From contig OX044365.1 of NCBI GenBank assembly GCA_943846755.1, positions 2,790,001 to 2,854,000 on the forward strand: DNA of 64,000 bases. The letters are read 5' to 3'. Below, in pieces: positions 36,424 to 44,890 of this stretch (position 1 is the first letter of the stretch; each line of letters opens with the position of its first letter). The translations under genes and the position numbers were made by a program. The notes beneath the pieces were generated by a model, which was given only the letters and a program-made list of their open reading frames with translations, did not search any database and was not told the origin of the DNA. The DNA comes from UBA8752 sp002336475 (GTDB taxonomy: Bacteria > Bacteroidota > Bacteroidia > Flavobacteriales_D > Sanyastnellaceae).

Positions 36424-37263
36424 ATGATGGCCAACGGATTTTTTGCACTGCTCGACGACCTCGCCCTGATCATGGACGACGTGGCGGTCATGACGAAGGT
36501 GGCAGGCAAAAAGACCGCCGGCATCCTCGGGGACGATCTTGCAGTCAATGCCGAAAAGGCGGTCGGGTTTCCTGCTTCACGTGAGCTCCCGGTCCTTTGG
36601 GCGATCACGAAGGGATCCTTCCTCAACAAGCTCATCATACTGCCGCTGGCGTTCCTGCTGAGCGCCTTCGCCAGCTGGCTCATCCAGCCCATCCTCATCG
36701 CGGGCGGCGTGTACCTTGCCTATGAAGGGGTGGAGAAGGTGATCCACACCATGCGTCCCCCTGGCGGTCATGGCCCAGGCCCTGCGGAACGGCCCGATGA
36801 GAAAACCCGGATACGGTCGGCCGTGCTTGTGGACTTCATCCTGTCGGTAGAAATCATCATCCTCGCCCTGAGTCAAGTCGTCGAGGCCGATCTCATCGTT
36901 CAGGTGTTGGTCGTGTCCATCATCGCGCTTGTGGCGACGGTGGGCGTCTACGGACTCGTGGCCCTGATCGTGCGCATGGACGATGCAGGCATGGCGCTGA
37001 TGAAGCGCGACGCTGCATGGGCCCAAACCTTGGGGCGCGGTCTGGTGCGTGCCTTGCCGATTCTGATTCGCGTGATCAGTCACGGAGGCACTGTGGCGTT
37101 GCTCCTTGTCGCGGGTGGCATTTTCCACCACATAGAGGCGGTCCACCATGTGTTCCACGGCTGGCCAGGCCTGCTGGTCGATGGCCTGCTTGGGCTCACG
37201 GTTGGGGGCTTTTCCGTGTTGTTTGTAGCAGGGTGTCGTCGGGTGCTGGGCAGCCGGGATTGA
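36424..37263 (+). CDS. DUF808 family inner membrane protein
   Basis: A 279-residue multi-spanning membrane protein. The N-terminal signature ANGFFALLDDLALIMDDVAV, then KVAGKKTAGILGDDLAVNAE and the WAITKGSFLNKLIILP stretch, are diagnostic of the DUF808/YedI family. About five hydrophobic segments are visible (LAFLLSAFASWLIQPILIAGG; VDFILSVEIIILALSQVV; VLVVSIIALVATVGVYGLVAL; GGTVALLLVAGGIFHHIEAVH; LLVDGLLGLTVGGFSVLFVAG). The family is widespread but its role is not established. Two ATGs lie in tandem (36424 and 36427). The gene is convergent with the cyanophycinase-like gene, with only one base between stops. Confidence 0.9.
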   Translation: MMANGFFALLDDLALIMDDVAVMTKVAGKKTAGILGDDLAVNAEKAVGFPASRELPVLWAITKGSFLNKLIILPLAFLLSAFASWLIQPILIAGGVYLAYEGVEKVIHTMRPPGGHGPGPAERPDEKTRIRSAVLVDFILSVEIIILALSQVVEADLIVQVLVVSIIALVATVGVYGLVALIVRMDDAGMALMKRDAAWAQTLGRGLVRALPILIRVISHGGTVALLLVAGGIFHHIEAVHHVFHGWPGLLVDGLLGLTVGGFSVLFVAGCRRVLGSRD

Positions 37264-37264
37264 A

Positions 37265-38131
37265 TCAGACGGGACAGCGTTCTCCGGGCAGCAGAATGTC
37301 GAGCTCCACATTGGAGAATCCAATGCGTCCCAAGGAGTCTGAGCGTCCAGGGTTGGCACGGAAGACGACCACCTGACCTTCCCCTTCCACGGAAATCCCC
37401 TCTGGTTCCACGACGAGGGCTGTGGATTCGCCGATGCCGTACACGGGCATACCTGGATGGTCGTGCAACGCGCTGAATGCCCGGTTGTAGCGGCTCCGCT
37501 CCACAAAATGCTGGTCGATGATGGCGTGGGGAATCAGTCCGAGGCCACGTTCATAGATGCCATTTCCGGCTTCAATCCGGGCGTAGGTGCGTTCATATTC
37601 CGGCTCAAAGTTCTGGTCCCCGGTGATCATTACGGAGCTCATCATGGCGGCGCCGGCGCTGCTTCCGGAGACAATGCAGCCCCGGAGGTAGGCATCCCGA
37701 ATGGCTGCTGCAATGGCCCCGTTGGCCACCTTCATGAACCGCGCCTGATCCCCACCGCATAGGTAGAGGGCTCCCGCATTGCGGATGCTGTCCAATTGAG
37801 CTTCACCCCATCCGGGCTTTTGCAGATGAAGGGTGTGCACGTCGGTGCATCCCAATGCCAAAAAAGGCCGTTCGCCATAGAATGCGGAGGTGTCTGGTTC
37901 TGAGCTCGCCATGGGCAGGACGATGACCAGATCCTGCTTGGATGACATGCGTCGGACCACGCCGTCCATGAGGCTGAGCGGTCGGCTGCCTCCCCCGATG
38001 ACGAACAGAGTGCCTTTAGCTCCCGACAAGCCCAATGGCATGGCGGGGTCAGGTGCTTGGGAGGGAGAAGGTTGATCCGCACCACAGGAAACGAACAACA
38101 AGAGGCTTGAGAGAAACAGTGACCAATGCAT
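37265..38131 (-). CDS. Cyanophycinase-like S51 family peptidase, lipoprotein
   Basis: A Ser peptidase of the dipeptidase E/cyanophycinase fold. The ATG at 38131 yields a lipoprotein signal with lipobox LLLFVSC (Cys18 in this numbering); the upstream in-frame ATG at 38197 would bury it. Family motifs: FVIGGGSRPLSLMD (start), LYLCGGDQARFM, nucleophile Ser in CIVSGSSAGAAMMS, and DQHFVERSRYNRAFSAL, the conserved D-x-HF..R.R..R region. Cyanophycinases degrade Asp-Arg polymers, and some Bacteroidota members are exported. No cyanophycin synthetase is present here, so the true substrate may be another beta-Asp or acidic peptide. Confidence 0.87.
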   Translation of the reverse strand: MHWSLFLSSLLLFVSCGADQPSPSQAPDPAMPLGLSGAKGTLFVIGGGSRPLSLMDGVVRRMSSKQDLVIVLPMASSEPDTSAFYGERPFLALGCTDVHTLHLQKPGWGEAQLDSIRNAGALYLCGGDQARFMKVANGAIAAAIRDAYLRGCIVSGSSAGAAMMSSVMITGDQNFEPEYERTYARIEAGNGIYERGLGLIPHAIIDQHFVERSRYNRAFSALHDHPGMPVYGIGESTALVVEPEGISVEGEGQVVVFRANPGRSDSLGRIGFSNVELDILLPGERCPV

Positions 38132-38231
38132 CCCGGAATGTAAGCCACCGTGTGGTTGGGTTTGTTGATTGGGCCCCATGGAGGAAGCCATTTGCATTGA
38201 ACTGAACCGGTAGGTGCAGGGTTATAGGCCC

Positions 38232-38393
38232 ATGGGACGCAAGCGCGACTTAAAGAACGTACACCCCAAGCGGCCTCCCGCTGTGCCGGTGGACGACTTG
38301 GAGGCCCTCAATGAGTGGGGGGAGGAACTGCACCGCATGACAGAAAAGCGCCGCCGCACCCACGAAAACCACAAGCCCCAATCTTCCCGCTGA
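38232..38393 (+). CDS. Small basic protein of 53 residues
   Basis: ATG 38232 to TGA 38391-38393. The protein begins MGRKRDLKNVHPKRPPAVPV and continues with an acidic/hydrophobic helix (DDLEALNEWGEELHRM) and a basic tail, ending HKPQSSR. The strongly charged, non-repetitive composition, compact length and position in a gap after the cyanophycinase-like gene support a real gene, but no family was recognised. The opposite strand carries frames only from the neighbouring pseudogene region. Confidence 0.45.
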   Translation: MGRKRDLKNVHPKRPPAVPVDDLEALNEWGEELHRMTEKRRRTHENHKPQSSR

Positions 38394-38396
38394 CCC

Positions 38397-40403
38397 TCAG
38401 TCCTTGACGCAGCGCACGGACATCCCAAACCAATGGCTGTCTGAATATATTCCTGCATCAGGGAAGAGGCAGGAGTCATCGTGTAGTCTGAAGCTTCGTT
38501 GGGCTCGGTTTCAGAGTCGCCAAGAATGCCTCGTGCAGTCGCAATGCCCCAAAGTGTGCCATAGTAACCGGCGTATTCGCCTTCTGCAGCCACGCGCTGG
38601 GGGCGGCGGCAAACAAATCCTCCAAAGACTTGACCAGAAGTGTGACGTCCTCTCGGGGGGCGCCGTGCCAGCCCGATGGCCACAGCCTGACCATATCGGC
38701 TTCCACCCTGAAGTTGTAGAGTCGCCCATGCCAATCAAAGTTGCAGGCAAACGGATCCGTGCAGCCGGCACAGCTCGTGTACTCACAGCTGCCATCGTCG
38801 ATGTAGTTGTAGTAGTAGGTATTGCTCCAACAGGCACAATCATCCCAGCATCCGAGGCAACTTTCATAGTCACAAGTGCCATTGTCGATGGTGGCTTCGT
38901 AGCAGTAGTTGCAGGCCTCCCAGTCGGTGCACCCTGAGCAGGAGAGGGAGTAGTCATGGTCACGGTCCATGTGACAGCGAGTGCCATACGTGCTCAGGTT
39001 GATGCTCGCTGTGTGCGCACTCCATTCGTCTCCATAGGGCGGGCATGTGCCATGTCAAGGTGAATAAGCGCAGAGTCAAGGGTTGAACTGGCGTTCCCTT
39101 CGAAATTGATGTCGGCGGGGATGCCCGACGACAGATTCCGCATTCATCGGGTTGAAAGGCTCATCACAGATGCCGTCACCAGCATGAGGGGACGCATCAC
39201 CATCTGCATCGGTTGAACATGGACACGTCGCGCTGGGAAGGGCTACACATTGTTAGGTGCATGCCATCTCCGAGATAGTTCCTTCTGACCACATGCCCTC
39301 CATTTCCTGGCGCGTCCAAGTTGGTGGGTTCCGATTGGAATCCGCTGCTCCCGTCGAGATTGAACGTACGTTGTTGATGACCCATTCCTGCCGACTGGCA
39401 TCAAATCCCCAATGCCCGACTCCCCACATATGGGTCATTTGTCAGGGCTCCGATAAAGCCGGTGCCCTCGTCGATACGTACGACGGTCTTCCCGTTCAAA
39501 GACGAGGGAATGTCCGTGTATCCAGATGGAACGTCTGCATATGAGGGGAAGGCCCAGGTGTGAACTTGCCCAGACTCATCGAGGCCACATCCATATTCAT
39601 AAAGCCAGGTGCAATTTGATGGCATAACTCGTGTCATTTGCGTCGAGATTCCAGAGATGAAGTGTGGCTGATGCCCGAAGCACCGAAGTTGTCGAAACCA
39701 GCAGGAAGGAGATGTGCATATAGCCGTCGCGGGCATACAAGGCGTCAGCTCCAGCGGCGATTTCTTCAATGTTGGCCAACTGACTCGCTGCGTATGGAAT
39801 TTGATCCTGTCCCTCTATGTAGCTATCACCATTTCCAGCGGGGTATGTGGGCCACCAGTTCACAGTGCCGTCATCGAGCAGGGCGTAGGCTCGCGTTGCT
39901 GCACTGGCACTAAACGGATAAGTGAGTTGGATGTCTTGGACGGCAACGCTCCCAGTGCTGGGTAAGGGCTCCTGTGCGATCGGGCCCGAGCCGAATGCGA
40001 GGAGGGTTCCAGAAGAGTCTGCCGCAATGACGCTGTTGTACACTGCATCAAAGCACCGAATTCCGCTGGCTACCCATTCCCCGTTGTAGTAGAGGTCGCC
40101 TGAAGAGGTAAGTCCGGCAGGGGCGTATCGGCCCAACTCGATGAAATCCAGCCCGGAAGGGAATTGGGCGGAAATACTGGCTGCCGGTTTGAGGGCCACA
40201 TTGATGTTTTGGTATTGCCCGCGATGAGGTGAAGTGTGGTGGGGCAGCTTGTACCGGTATCGATGGTAAGGTCGATGGGACCAGAGAATCCAGGATGACA
40301 GATTGTGGCAAGGGAGAATTACATCGAGCCAATGCTGAGAACGCAGGTGGCCTCCATAGGGAATTAACAAGTATGGGCTGGAGCCTTCCTTACAGGATTT
40401 CAA
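38397..40403 (-). pseudogene. Decayed secreted gene: RCC1-like repeats, Cys-rich repeats and FISUMP domain
   Basis: No single frame spans this stretch, yet minus-strand pieces line up in order. From upstream: RCC1-like repeats (40200-39600; YALLDDGTVNWWPTYPAGNG, then QLANIEEIAAGADALYARDG), then in another frame CGLDESGQVHTWAFPSYADV (39600-39400), then GCTDWEACNYCYEATIDNGT and two more Cys-rich repeats (38950-38750). A FISUMP domain follows (HGRLYNFRVEADMVRLWPSGW, near 38720). The original C-terminus survives in yet another frame as GMSVRCVKD before a TGA at 38397-38399. Several frame breaks plus substitutions imply decay rather than one sequencing error. The intact FISUMP gene at 43816 shows what the end should look like. 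Edges, especially the 5' end, are approximate. Confidence 0.7.
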
Positions 40404-40431
40404 ACCCTTATAATTGTCTCGTTGGGACTGC

Positions 40432-41301
40432 TTATTCGCAGGTCATGCCGAATTGGCCGAGGAGGAGGAGGACGTCAGAGACGCTGACGATGCCGTCGTT
40501 GTTGATGTCTTCTTGGCAGTCTGAGTTGCAGGGGGGGTAGGTGCAGGAGCCATCGTCCCAAGTCGCCGCGTCGTCGTAGTTCTCGGCGTCGGTGTATGTG
40601 CAGCCGCCTCCGGGAGTGCCGGGCGTGATGGGGCAGTGCTGGGGGGGGAAGAGGCAGCTGCCGTCCTCGTAGGCTGCGCCGTCATCGTAATTGCAGGCGC
40701 CTGGATAGGTGCACCCTCCGTATTCGATGACCACGCAGGGGCCGTCGGTCCAATTGACGTTGCCACCGAAGTATTGGGCGATGCATGCATTGTCATAAGT
40801 GTTCCCATTGCAACCACAGACTTGGCTGATTTCGGGGGCACAGTCGATCATCGGCCCCATGTCGAGGTACTCTTGGCTGATGCAGCCTTCGTTGCAGCTG
40901 ACGACGCACTCTTCCAGTGAGGTGTAAAAGGCGGGGCTGTAATTGACTGGACCGATGGTGGTGCCACAGCCGCTGATTTCTGTGCAGTAACCGTTGATGC
41001 GGGCAAAGCCGAGAATGGCGTCACACAAGCCGAAGTCAATGCCGGCTATGTCTTCACAGGGTTCCACAGTGACGTCCCCGTCTCCGCATTCCCCGGGTGT
41101 GGTGGAGGTGACGCCGGCGAAATATGTGGCAATGCAGACGTTGGAGTAAGTCTCGCCGTCACAGCCGCATACCGGGTCGTAGACGCCGGGGCAAAGGACG
41201 TTGGGGTCGATGAGGTTGGGGTCGATGCAGCCGTCTTGGGCCGTGGTGCTGCCCATGATGCCTAGAAGTCCAGTTGTTATGAAAACCAATGTCTTGCGCA
41301 T
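40432..41301 (-). CDS. Secreted Cys-rich protein with two Kazal-like domains and dockerin-like end
   Basis: A 289-residue exported protein (signal TLVFITTGLLGIMGSTTAQ). Two Kazal-like units are visible: CPGVYDPVCGCDGETYSNVC (about 38-57) and CAPEISQVCGCNGNTYDNAC (about 153-172), both with the C-x-C-(D/N)G-x-T-Y-x-N-x-C core of Kazal serine protease inhibitors. Between them lies a Cys-rich stretch with a Kunitz-like look. Two repeats follow (GGCTYPGACNYDDGAAYEDG; GCTYTDAENYDDAATWDDG). The end is a single dockerin-like loop DINNDGIVSVSDVLLLLGQF. Whether it inhibits proteases is unknown; a T9SS subtilase is encoded 5 kb away. Confidence 0.85.
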   Translation of the reverse strand: MRKTLVFITTGLLGIMGSTTAQDGCIDPNLIDPNVLCPGVYDPVCGCDGETYSNVCIATYFAGVTSTTPGECGDGDVTVEPCEDIAGIDFGLCDAILGFARINGYCTEISGCGTTIGPVNYSPAFYTSLEECVVSCNEGCISQEYLDMGPMIDCAPEISQVCGCNGNTYDNACIAQYFGGNVNWTDGPCVVIEYGGCTYPGACNYDDGAAYEDGSCLFPPQHCPITPGTPGGGCTYTDAENYDDAATWDDGSCTYPPCNSDCQEDINNDGIVSVSDVLLLLGQFGMTCE

Positions 41302-41449
41302 CCCTTAAAGGTAGAGGCGTCGCATTTGTGTCGCGCGTCACAGCGTCTTCCAATTTGGCAATGCATTGGGACCCTGCCGAAGAGCGGGAGGTTCACTGTG
41401 TTGAAAGTCAACTAAATCGGTCTACATTCTGGGCGCAAATCAAAACAAC

Positions 41450-41905
41450 ATGACTGGATATTACGGATATGAGCTGAACTGGCTCGGCATTACCCTCGCA
41501 GCACTGACTCCCATGCTCATCGGCATGATTTGGTATCACCCCAAGGCTTTTGGAAAGGCTTGGATGAACAGTTTGGGCTTCAGTGAGGAGGATCTGAAAA
41601 AGGGCAACATGGCGGTGACCATGGGCGTGACCTTTCTCATGTCTTTTACCCTCGCGTATTATTTCGCCATGCGGTATCACGGACACGGTGACGAGAGCAG
41701 TGTCATTGCCCACGCCACCTACCATGGTTTCATGACGTTTGGATACCTCGGGATGCCGGTTTTGGTGATCAACCTGTTGTTCGAGCGCCGCAGTTGGTCG
41801 GGCATTTTGGTCAATGTGGGATACTGGTTTGTCGCTGTTATGGCCTTGGTGCTGGTGGTGCACCTGATGCCAGGAGCTGAAATACCTGAACCACCAGCAA
41901 ACTGA
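41450..41905 (+). CDS. DUF1761 family membrane protein
   Basis: A 151-residue protein with four hydrophobic segments (WLGITLAALTPMLIGMIWYH; MAVTMGVTFLMSFTLAYYFA; TYHGFMTFGYLGMPVLVINL; GILVNVGYWFVAVMALVLVV). The pattern MIWYHPKAFGKAWMNSLGFS near the end of the first helix is typical of the DUF1761 family, whose function is not known. It stands alone between the Kazal-like gene and trpB2 and ends at a bidirectional terminator. Confidence 0.85.
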   Translation: MTGYYGYELNWLGITLAALTPMLIGMIWYHPKAFGKAWMNSLGFSEEDLKKGNMAVTMGVTFLMSFTLAYYFAMRYHGHGDESSVIAHATYHGFMTFGYLGMPVLVINLLFERRSWSGILVNVGYWFVAVMALVLVVHLMPGAEIPEPPAN

Positions 41906-41926
41906 TGGGGTGCAACCCTCAGATAG

Positions 41927-41962
41927 AAAAGCCCCACCTGGACGGTCCAGGTGGGGCTTTTT
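41927..41962. terminator. Bidirectional intrinsic terminator between DUF1761 and trpB2
   Basis: A perfect 14-bp stem (AAGCCCCACCTGGA at 41929-41942 with TCCAGGTGGGGCTT at 41946-41959), a three-base loop, and A and T runs on the two sides, so it can stop transcription from both convergent genes. Confidence 0.93.
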
Positions 41963-41982
41963 CTTGTTGAAAGAACCCTTGA

Positions 41983-43347
41983 TCAGCCTATGGTCGGGGT
42001 GTCGAGTTTGGCCAGTGACGCTGCGATTTCCTCCTCGCTGAGTTCGTGCAGTTTCAACTCTCCGCGGAGGTACGTTTCGTAGGCGCCAAGGTCGAAGTGG
42101 CCGTGTCCACAGAGGTGAATGAGGATGGTCTCTTCTTTGCCTTCTTCGCGGCACCGCTTGGCCTCTTCGAATGCCGTGGCCAATGCGTGGCAGGTTTCGG
42201 GTGCGGGCAGGATGCCCTCGATGCGGGCGAAGGTGGTGCCGGCTTCGAAGCAGGCCAGTTGGTCGTGCGCCCGGGCCTCGATCAGTTCATCCTTGAGCAA
42301 TTGTGAGACCACCACACCAGCGCCGTGGTACCGCAATCCACCGGCGTGAATGGGGGCGGGTACAAAGTTGTGTCCCAGCGTGTACATGGGCAGGAGCGGG
42401 GTCATGCCCACGGTGTCTCCAAAGTCGTACCGGAATTGGCCACGGGTGAGTTTGGGGCAGGAAGTGGGCTCGCTGGCAATGCATCGGATCTTGGTTCCTT
42501 CTTTCAGGTTTTTGCCGAGGAAGGGGAAGGCAATGCCCGCGAAGTTGGATCCTCCACCAAAAGGTGCGATGATCACATCGGGCAGGTCCCCGGCTTTTTC
42601 CATCTGCTTTACGGCTTCTTGGCCCACTACGGTTTGGTGCAGGAGCACGTGGTTCAGGACAGAGCCCAAGGCATACTTGGCGTCGGGGTCTTGCGCTGCA
42701 ATTTCCACCGCTTCGCTGATGGCGATGCCCAAGCTGCCGGGTGAGCCCGGGTCGCCAGCGAGAATGGAGCGCCCGGCTTCAGTGAGGTTGCTGGGTGAGG
42801 CATGTACCTCCGCTCCATAGGTGTTCATGAGGGTTTTGCGGTAGGGCTTTTGCTCATAGCTGAGCTTCACCATGAAGACTTCGCAATCCAAACCGAATTG
42901 GGCACAAGCAAAGGCCAGGGCAGATCCCCATTGGCCGGCGCCGGTTTCGGTCACGATTTTTTTCGTGCCTTCCATCATGTTGTAGTAAGCCTGGGCCAAA
43001 GCCGTGTTGGGCTTGTGTGACCCGCTCGGACTCACCCCTTCGTACTTGTAGTAAATCTTGGCAGGAGTGTTGAGGTGTTTTTCCAAATCGTAGGCTCGGA
43101 AGACCGGAGTGGGGCGGTATTTGAGGTATTTCTCGCGGACGAGCTCCGGGATTTCAATGTGCCGTTCGGGGCTCATTTCTTGGGCAATGAGTGCCTCGGG
43201 AAAGAGGGGCCCCAACATCTCTGGACCTATGGGCTCTCGGGTGCCCGGATGCAAAGGGGGCAACGGGGCATTCGGCATGTCCGGAATGATGTTGTAGAAG
43301 TGGGTGGGGAGCTCGCGTTCGTCGAGGGTGATTTTGGTGGTGCGCAT
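41983..43347 (-). CDS. trpB: TrpB2-type tryptophan synthase beta chain
   Basis: PLP enzyme that joins indole and serine to make tryptophan. Its 454 residues and the N-terminal HFYNIIPDMPNAPLPPLHPG are typical of the TrpB2 branch, which is longer than TrpB1 and often works without TrpA. The PLP lysine is Lys112 in SPSGSHKPNTALAQA; the phosphate-binding loop is APFGGGSNFAGIAFP. No trpA or other trp genes are adjacent, so it may salvage indole or serve as a second beta chain. Expression is very probably controlled by Trp-dependent attenuation: a 28-codon leader peptide with three Trp codons and a terminator precede it. TrpB2-like annotation is strong; its in vivo reaction is inferred from the family. 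Confidence 0.95.
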   Translation of the reverse strand: MRTTKITLDERELPTHFYNIIPDMPNAPLPPLHPGTREPIGPEMLGPLFPEALIAQEMSPERHIEIPELVREKYLKYRPTPVFRAYDLEKHLNTPAKIYYKYEGVSPSGSHKPNTALAQAYYNMMEGTKKIVTETGAGQWGSALAFACAQFGLDCEVFMVKLSYEQKPYRKTLMNTYGAEVHASPSNLTEAGRSILAGDPGSPGSLGIAISEAVEIAAQDPDAKYALGSVLNHVLLHQTVVGQEAVKQMEKAGDLPDVIIAPFGGGSNFAGIAFPFLGKNLKEGTKIRCIASEPTSCPKLTRGQFRYDFGDTVGMTPLLPMYTLGHNFVPAPIHAGGLRYHGAGVVVSQLLKDELIEARAHDQLACFEAGTTFARIEGILPAPETCHALATAFEEAKRCREEGKEETILIHLCGHGHFDLGAYETYLRGELKLHELSEEEIAASLAKLDTPTIG

Positions 43348-43382
43348 GACGCTGAAATTGAAAAGTGTGGATATAGAAAATG

Positions 43383-43523
43383 AAAAAGGCCCCCTTGAGG
43401 GAGCCTTGGATGTACTGTCTTGAAAATGGGAATGAATCAGACGCGCACGGACGGGCTACCCTCGGGGAAAGGGAGCCACCACCACAGACCATTGGTCCGT
43501 TGAATTGTGTGATGCACGTTCAT
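43383..43523 (-). promoter_or_regulatory. Trp attenuator (leader peptide, antiterminator, terminator) upstream of trpB2
   Basis: Reading the minus strand: after the leader Trp codons come segment 1 GGCTCCCT (43477-43470), segment 2 AGGGTAGCC (43462-43454), segment 3 GGCTCCCT (43405-43398) and segment 4 GGGGGCC (43394-43388), then a T run. Segments 1 and 3 are identical, so segment 2 can pair with either. Pairing 1:2 frees 3:4 to form the terminator (stem arms 43399-43407 and 43386-43394, one G-U pair). A ribosome stalled on the Trp codons covers segment 1, so 2:3 forms and transcription continues. This is the classical E. coli-type design. Confidence 0.88.
43437..43523 (-). CDS. Trp leader peptide with three consecutive Trp codons
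   Basis: ATG 43523 to TGA 43437-43439, 28 codons. The peptide runs MNVHHTIQRTNGLWWWLPF and ends GSPSVRV. The Trp codons TGG TGG TGG lie at 43484-43476 and overlap the start of attenuator segment 1. Its role is to sense charged tRNA-Trp by ribosome stalling; the peptide itself need not have a function. The short length, the triple Trp and the downstream terminator together make chance unlikely. The promoter upstream was not identified with confidence. Confidence 0.88.
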   Translation of the reverse strand: MNVHHTIQRTNGLWWWLPFPEGSPSVRV

Positions 43524-43815
43524 GGCTTCAAGATAATAAATCCTTGACTTCATATTTCAACCGAGGCACAAAAAGCAGATCGGGGCACCTGAAGGGGGCT
43601 TTTGAACGTCACCAGCGCCCCAGTGAACCACCAGCCTCTTGATGGTCGTGAGGGTGGCACGCATAGCGGGTGCGATTCAGAATCGGACATGTTTTATTTG
43701 ATGGCCATCGCGCTTAGGTCCCAACAAAGTCAGGATTATAAGGTCTCGTTGGATTCAATGGGCGATCTGCAGACTGGGCTTGGGATTACACCACAGGAGA
43801 TCAATATTGTAGGGT

Positions 43816-44739
43816 ATGAGTCGAATGCTGTGTGTTTTAATGCTGTTGCCAGCGATGGTCTGGGCCCAGGAGCCGGAGGTTCCCCTGTTCAATCCAGACT
43901 TTGACGGTGATGGCTGTTATGGCATTTCTGACCTCACTGCAGTGCTCTGTATGTTCGGAGAATGCGGGCTGATGGACGGCGATGCATCGCCGCAATTTCA
44001 GCCTTACATCGTTGGAGATTCGTGCTACTCCGCCTTTGATCTCGTGCTGTTTTTATCCCTGTTTGGAACCTGTGACGGTCCCGAGCTGATCTGGTCATGT
44101 GGCGATGTACTTGCACACGATGGATATGGGTACAACACGGTAGAGATTGCGGGCCAGTGTTGGTTTTCGGAAAACCTCAGGTCGGCCCATTACACCGATG
44201 GAACGCCCATCGAAACGGTCACAGACGCTGCGGTTTGGTCGGGCCTGTCTTCCGGAGCCACGGTCATATTTGGTGAGGGTACAGGAGGGTGTGCCGAGTT
44301 GTCTCCCTTGGACGCCTGCGATGAAACGGTCTCTTTGGAGGCGTTTGGACGGCTGTACAACGGCTATGCGGTTTCCGATGGGCGGGGACTTTGTCCTGTG
44401 GGTTGGCATGTCCCGTCCGATGAGGATTGGACGGTTTTAGAGGACGTCCTGGACGAAATGGGATATGGTGGGCAGGAGGGCGTGGCCCTCAAAACAACTT
44501 CGGGCTGGTACAATTCAGGGAACGGCCAGGATATTGTGGGTTTCTCGGGAGTTCCGGGTGGCTATCGTTTCAGGAACAACGGCGTTTTTCTGGATGCCGG
44601 GGCGAGCGCCTACATGTGGTCTTCTTCGCCATCGGGCGGTGAACTGTGGTTCCGCTATCTCAACAATGGCGACTTGGACATGACCCGCAGCGACAGCGAT
44701 TTGCGCAGCGGTTTTTCGGTGCGCTGCATCTTAGATTGA
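43816..44739 (+). CDS. Secreted FISUMP-domain protein
   Basis: A 307-residue exported protein (signal MLCVLMLLPAMVWAQ). The N-terminal third has two dockerin-like segments (PDFDGDGCYGISDLTAVLCM; VGDSCYSAFDLVLFLSLFG). From about residue 95 is the Fibrobacter-type FISUMP domain: NTVEIAGQCWFSENLRSAHY, FGRLYNGYAVSDGRGLCPVG, WHVPSDEDWTVLEDVLDEMG, SGVPGGYRFRNNGVFLDAG, YMWSSS, and the end RSGFSVRCILD. FISUMP domains occur in surface lipoproteins and secreted proteins and resemble sulfatase-modifying/lectin-like folds; their function is unclear. The 292-bp gap upstream, beyond the trp leader, holds no clear gene. Confidence 0.87.
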   Translation: MSRMLCVLMLLPAMVWAQEPEVPLFNPDFDGDGCYGISDLTAVLCMFGECGLMDGDASPQFQPYIVGDSCYSAFDLVLFLSLFGTCDGPELIWSCGDVLAHDGYGYNTVEIAGQCWFSENLRSAHYTDGTPIETVTDAAVWSGLSSGATVIFGEGTGGCAELSPLDACDETVSLEAFGRLYNGYAVSDGRGLCPVGWHVPSDEDWTVLEDVLDEMGYGGQEGVALKTTSGWYNSGNGQDIVGFSGVPGGYRFRNNGVFLDAGASAYMWSSSPSGGELWFRYLNNGDLDMTRSDSDLRSGFSVRCILD

Positions 44740-44788
44740 TGCTTCTTTGCTCTGATCAAGGGGGCGGATACGATGGCGCCGATTAAAG

Positions 44789-44818
44789 CTGTGGGTGACC
44801 TCTCTCGGCCACCCACAG
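44789..44818. other. Strong hairpin between the FISUMP and PH-domain genes
   Basis: A perfect 9-bp stem (CTGTGGGTG at 44789-44797 with CACCCACAG at 44810-44818) and a 12-base loop. No T run follows, so it is not a standard terminator. It could be a 5' mRNA structure for the PH-domain gene that starts at 44891. Confidence 0.4.
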
Positions 44819-44890
44819 GCGCTTGGCTCGGCCCACTGCACCGCTGGTTTGAGCGATCGTACACCGTGGTTATCAGACTATCTTCAGCGC

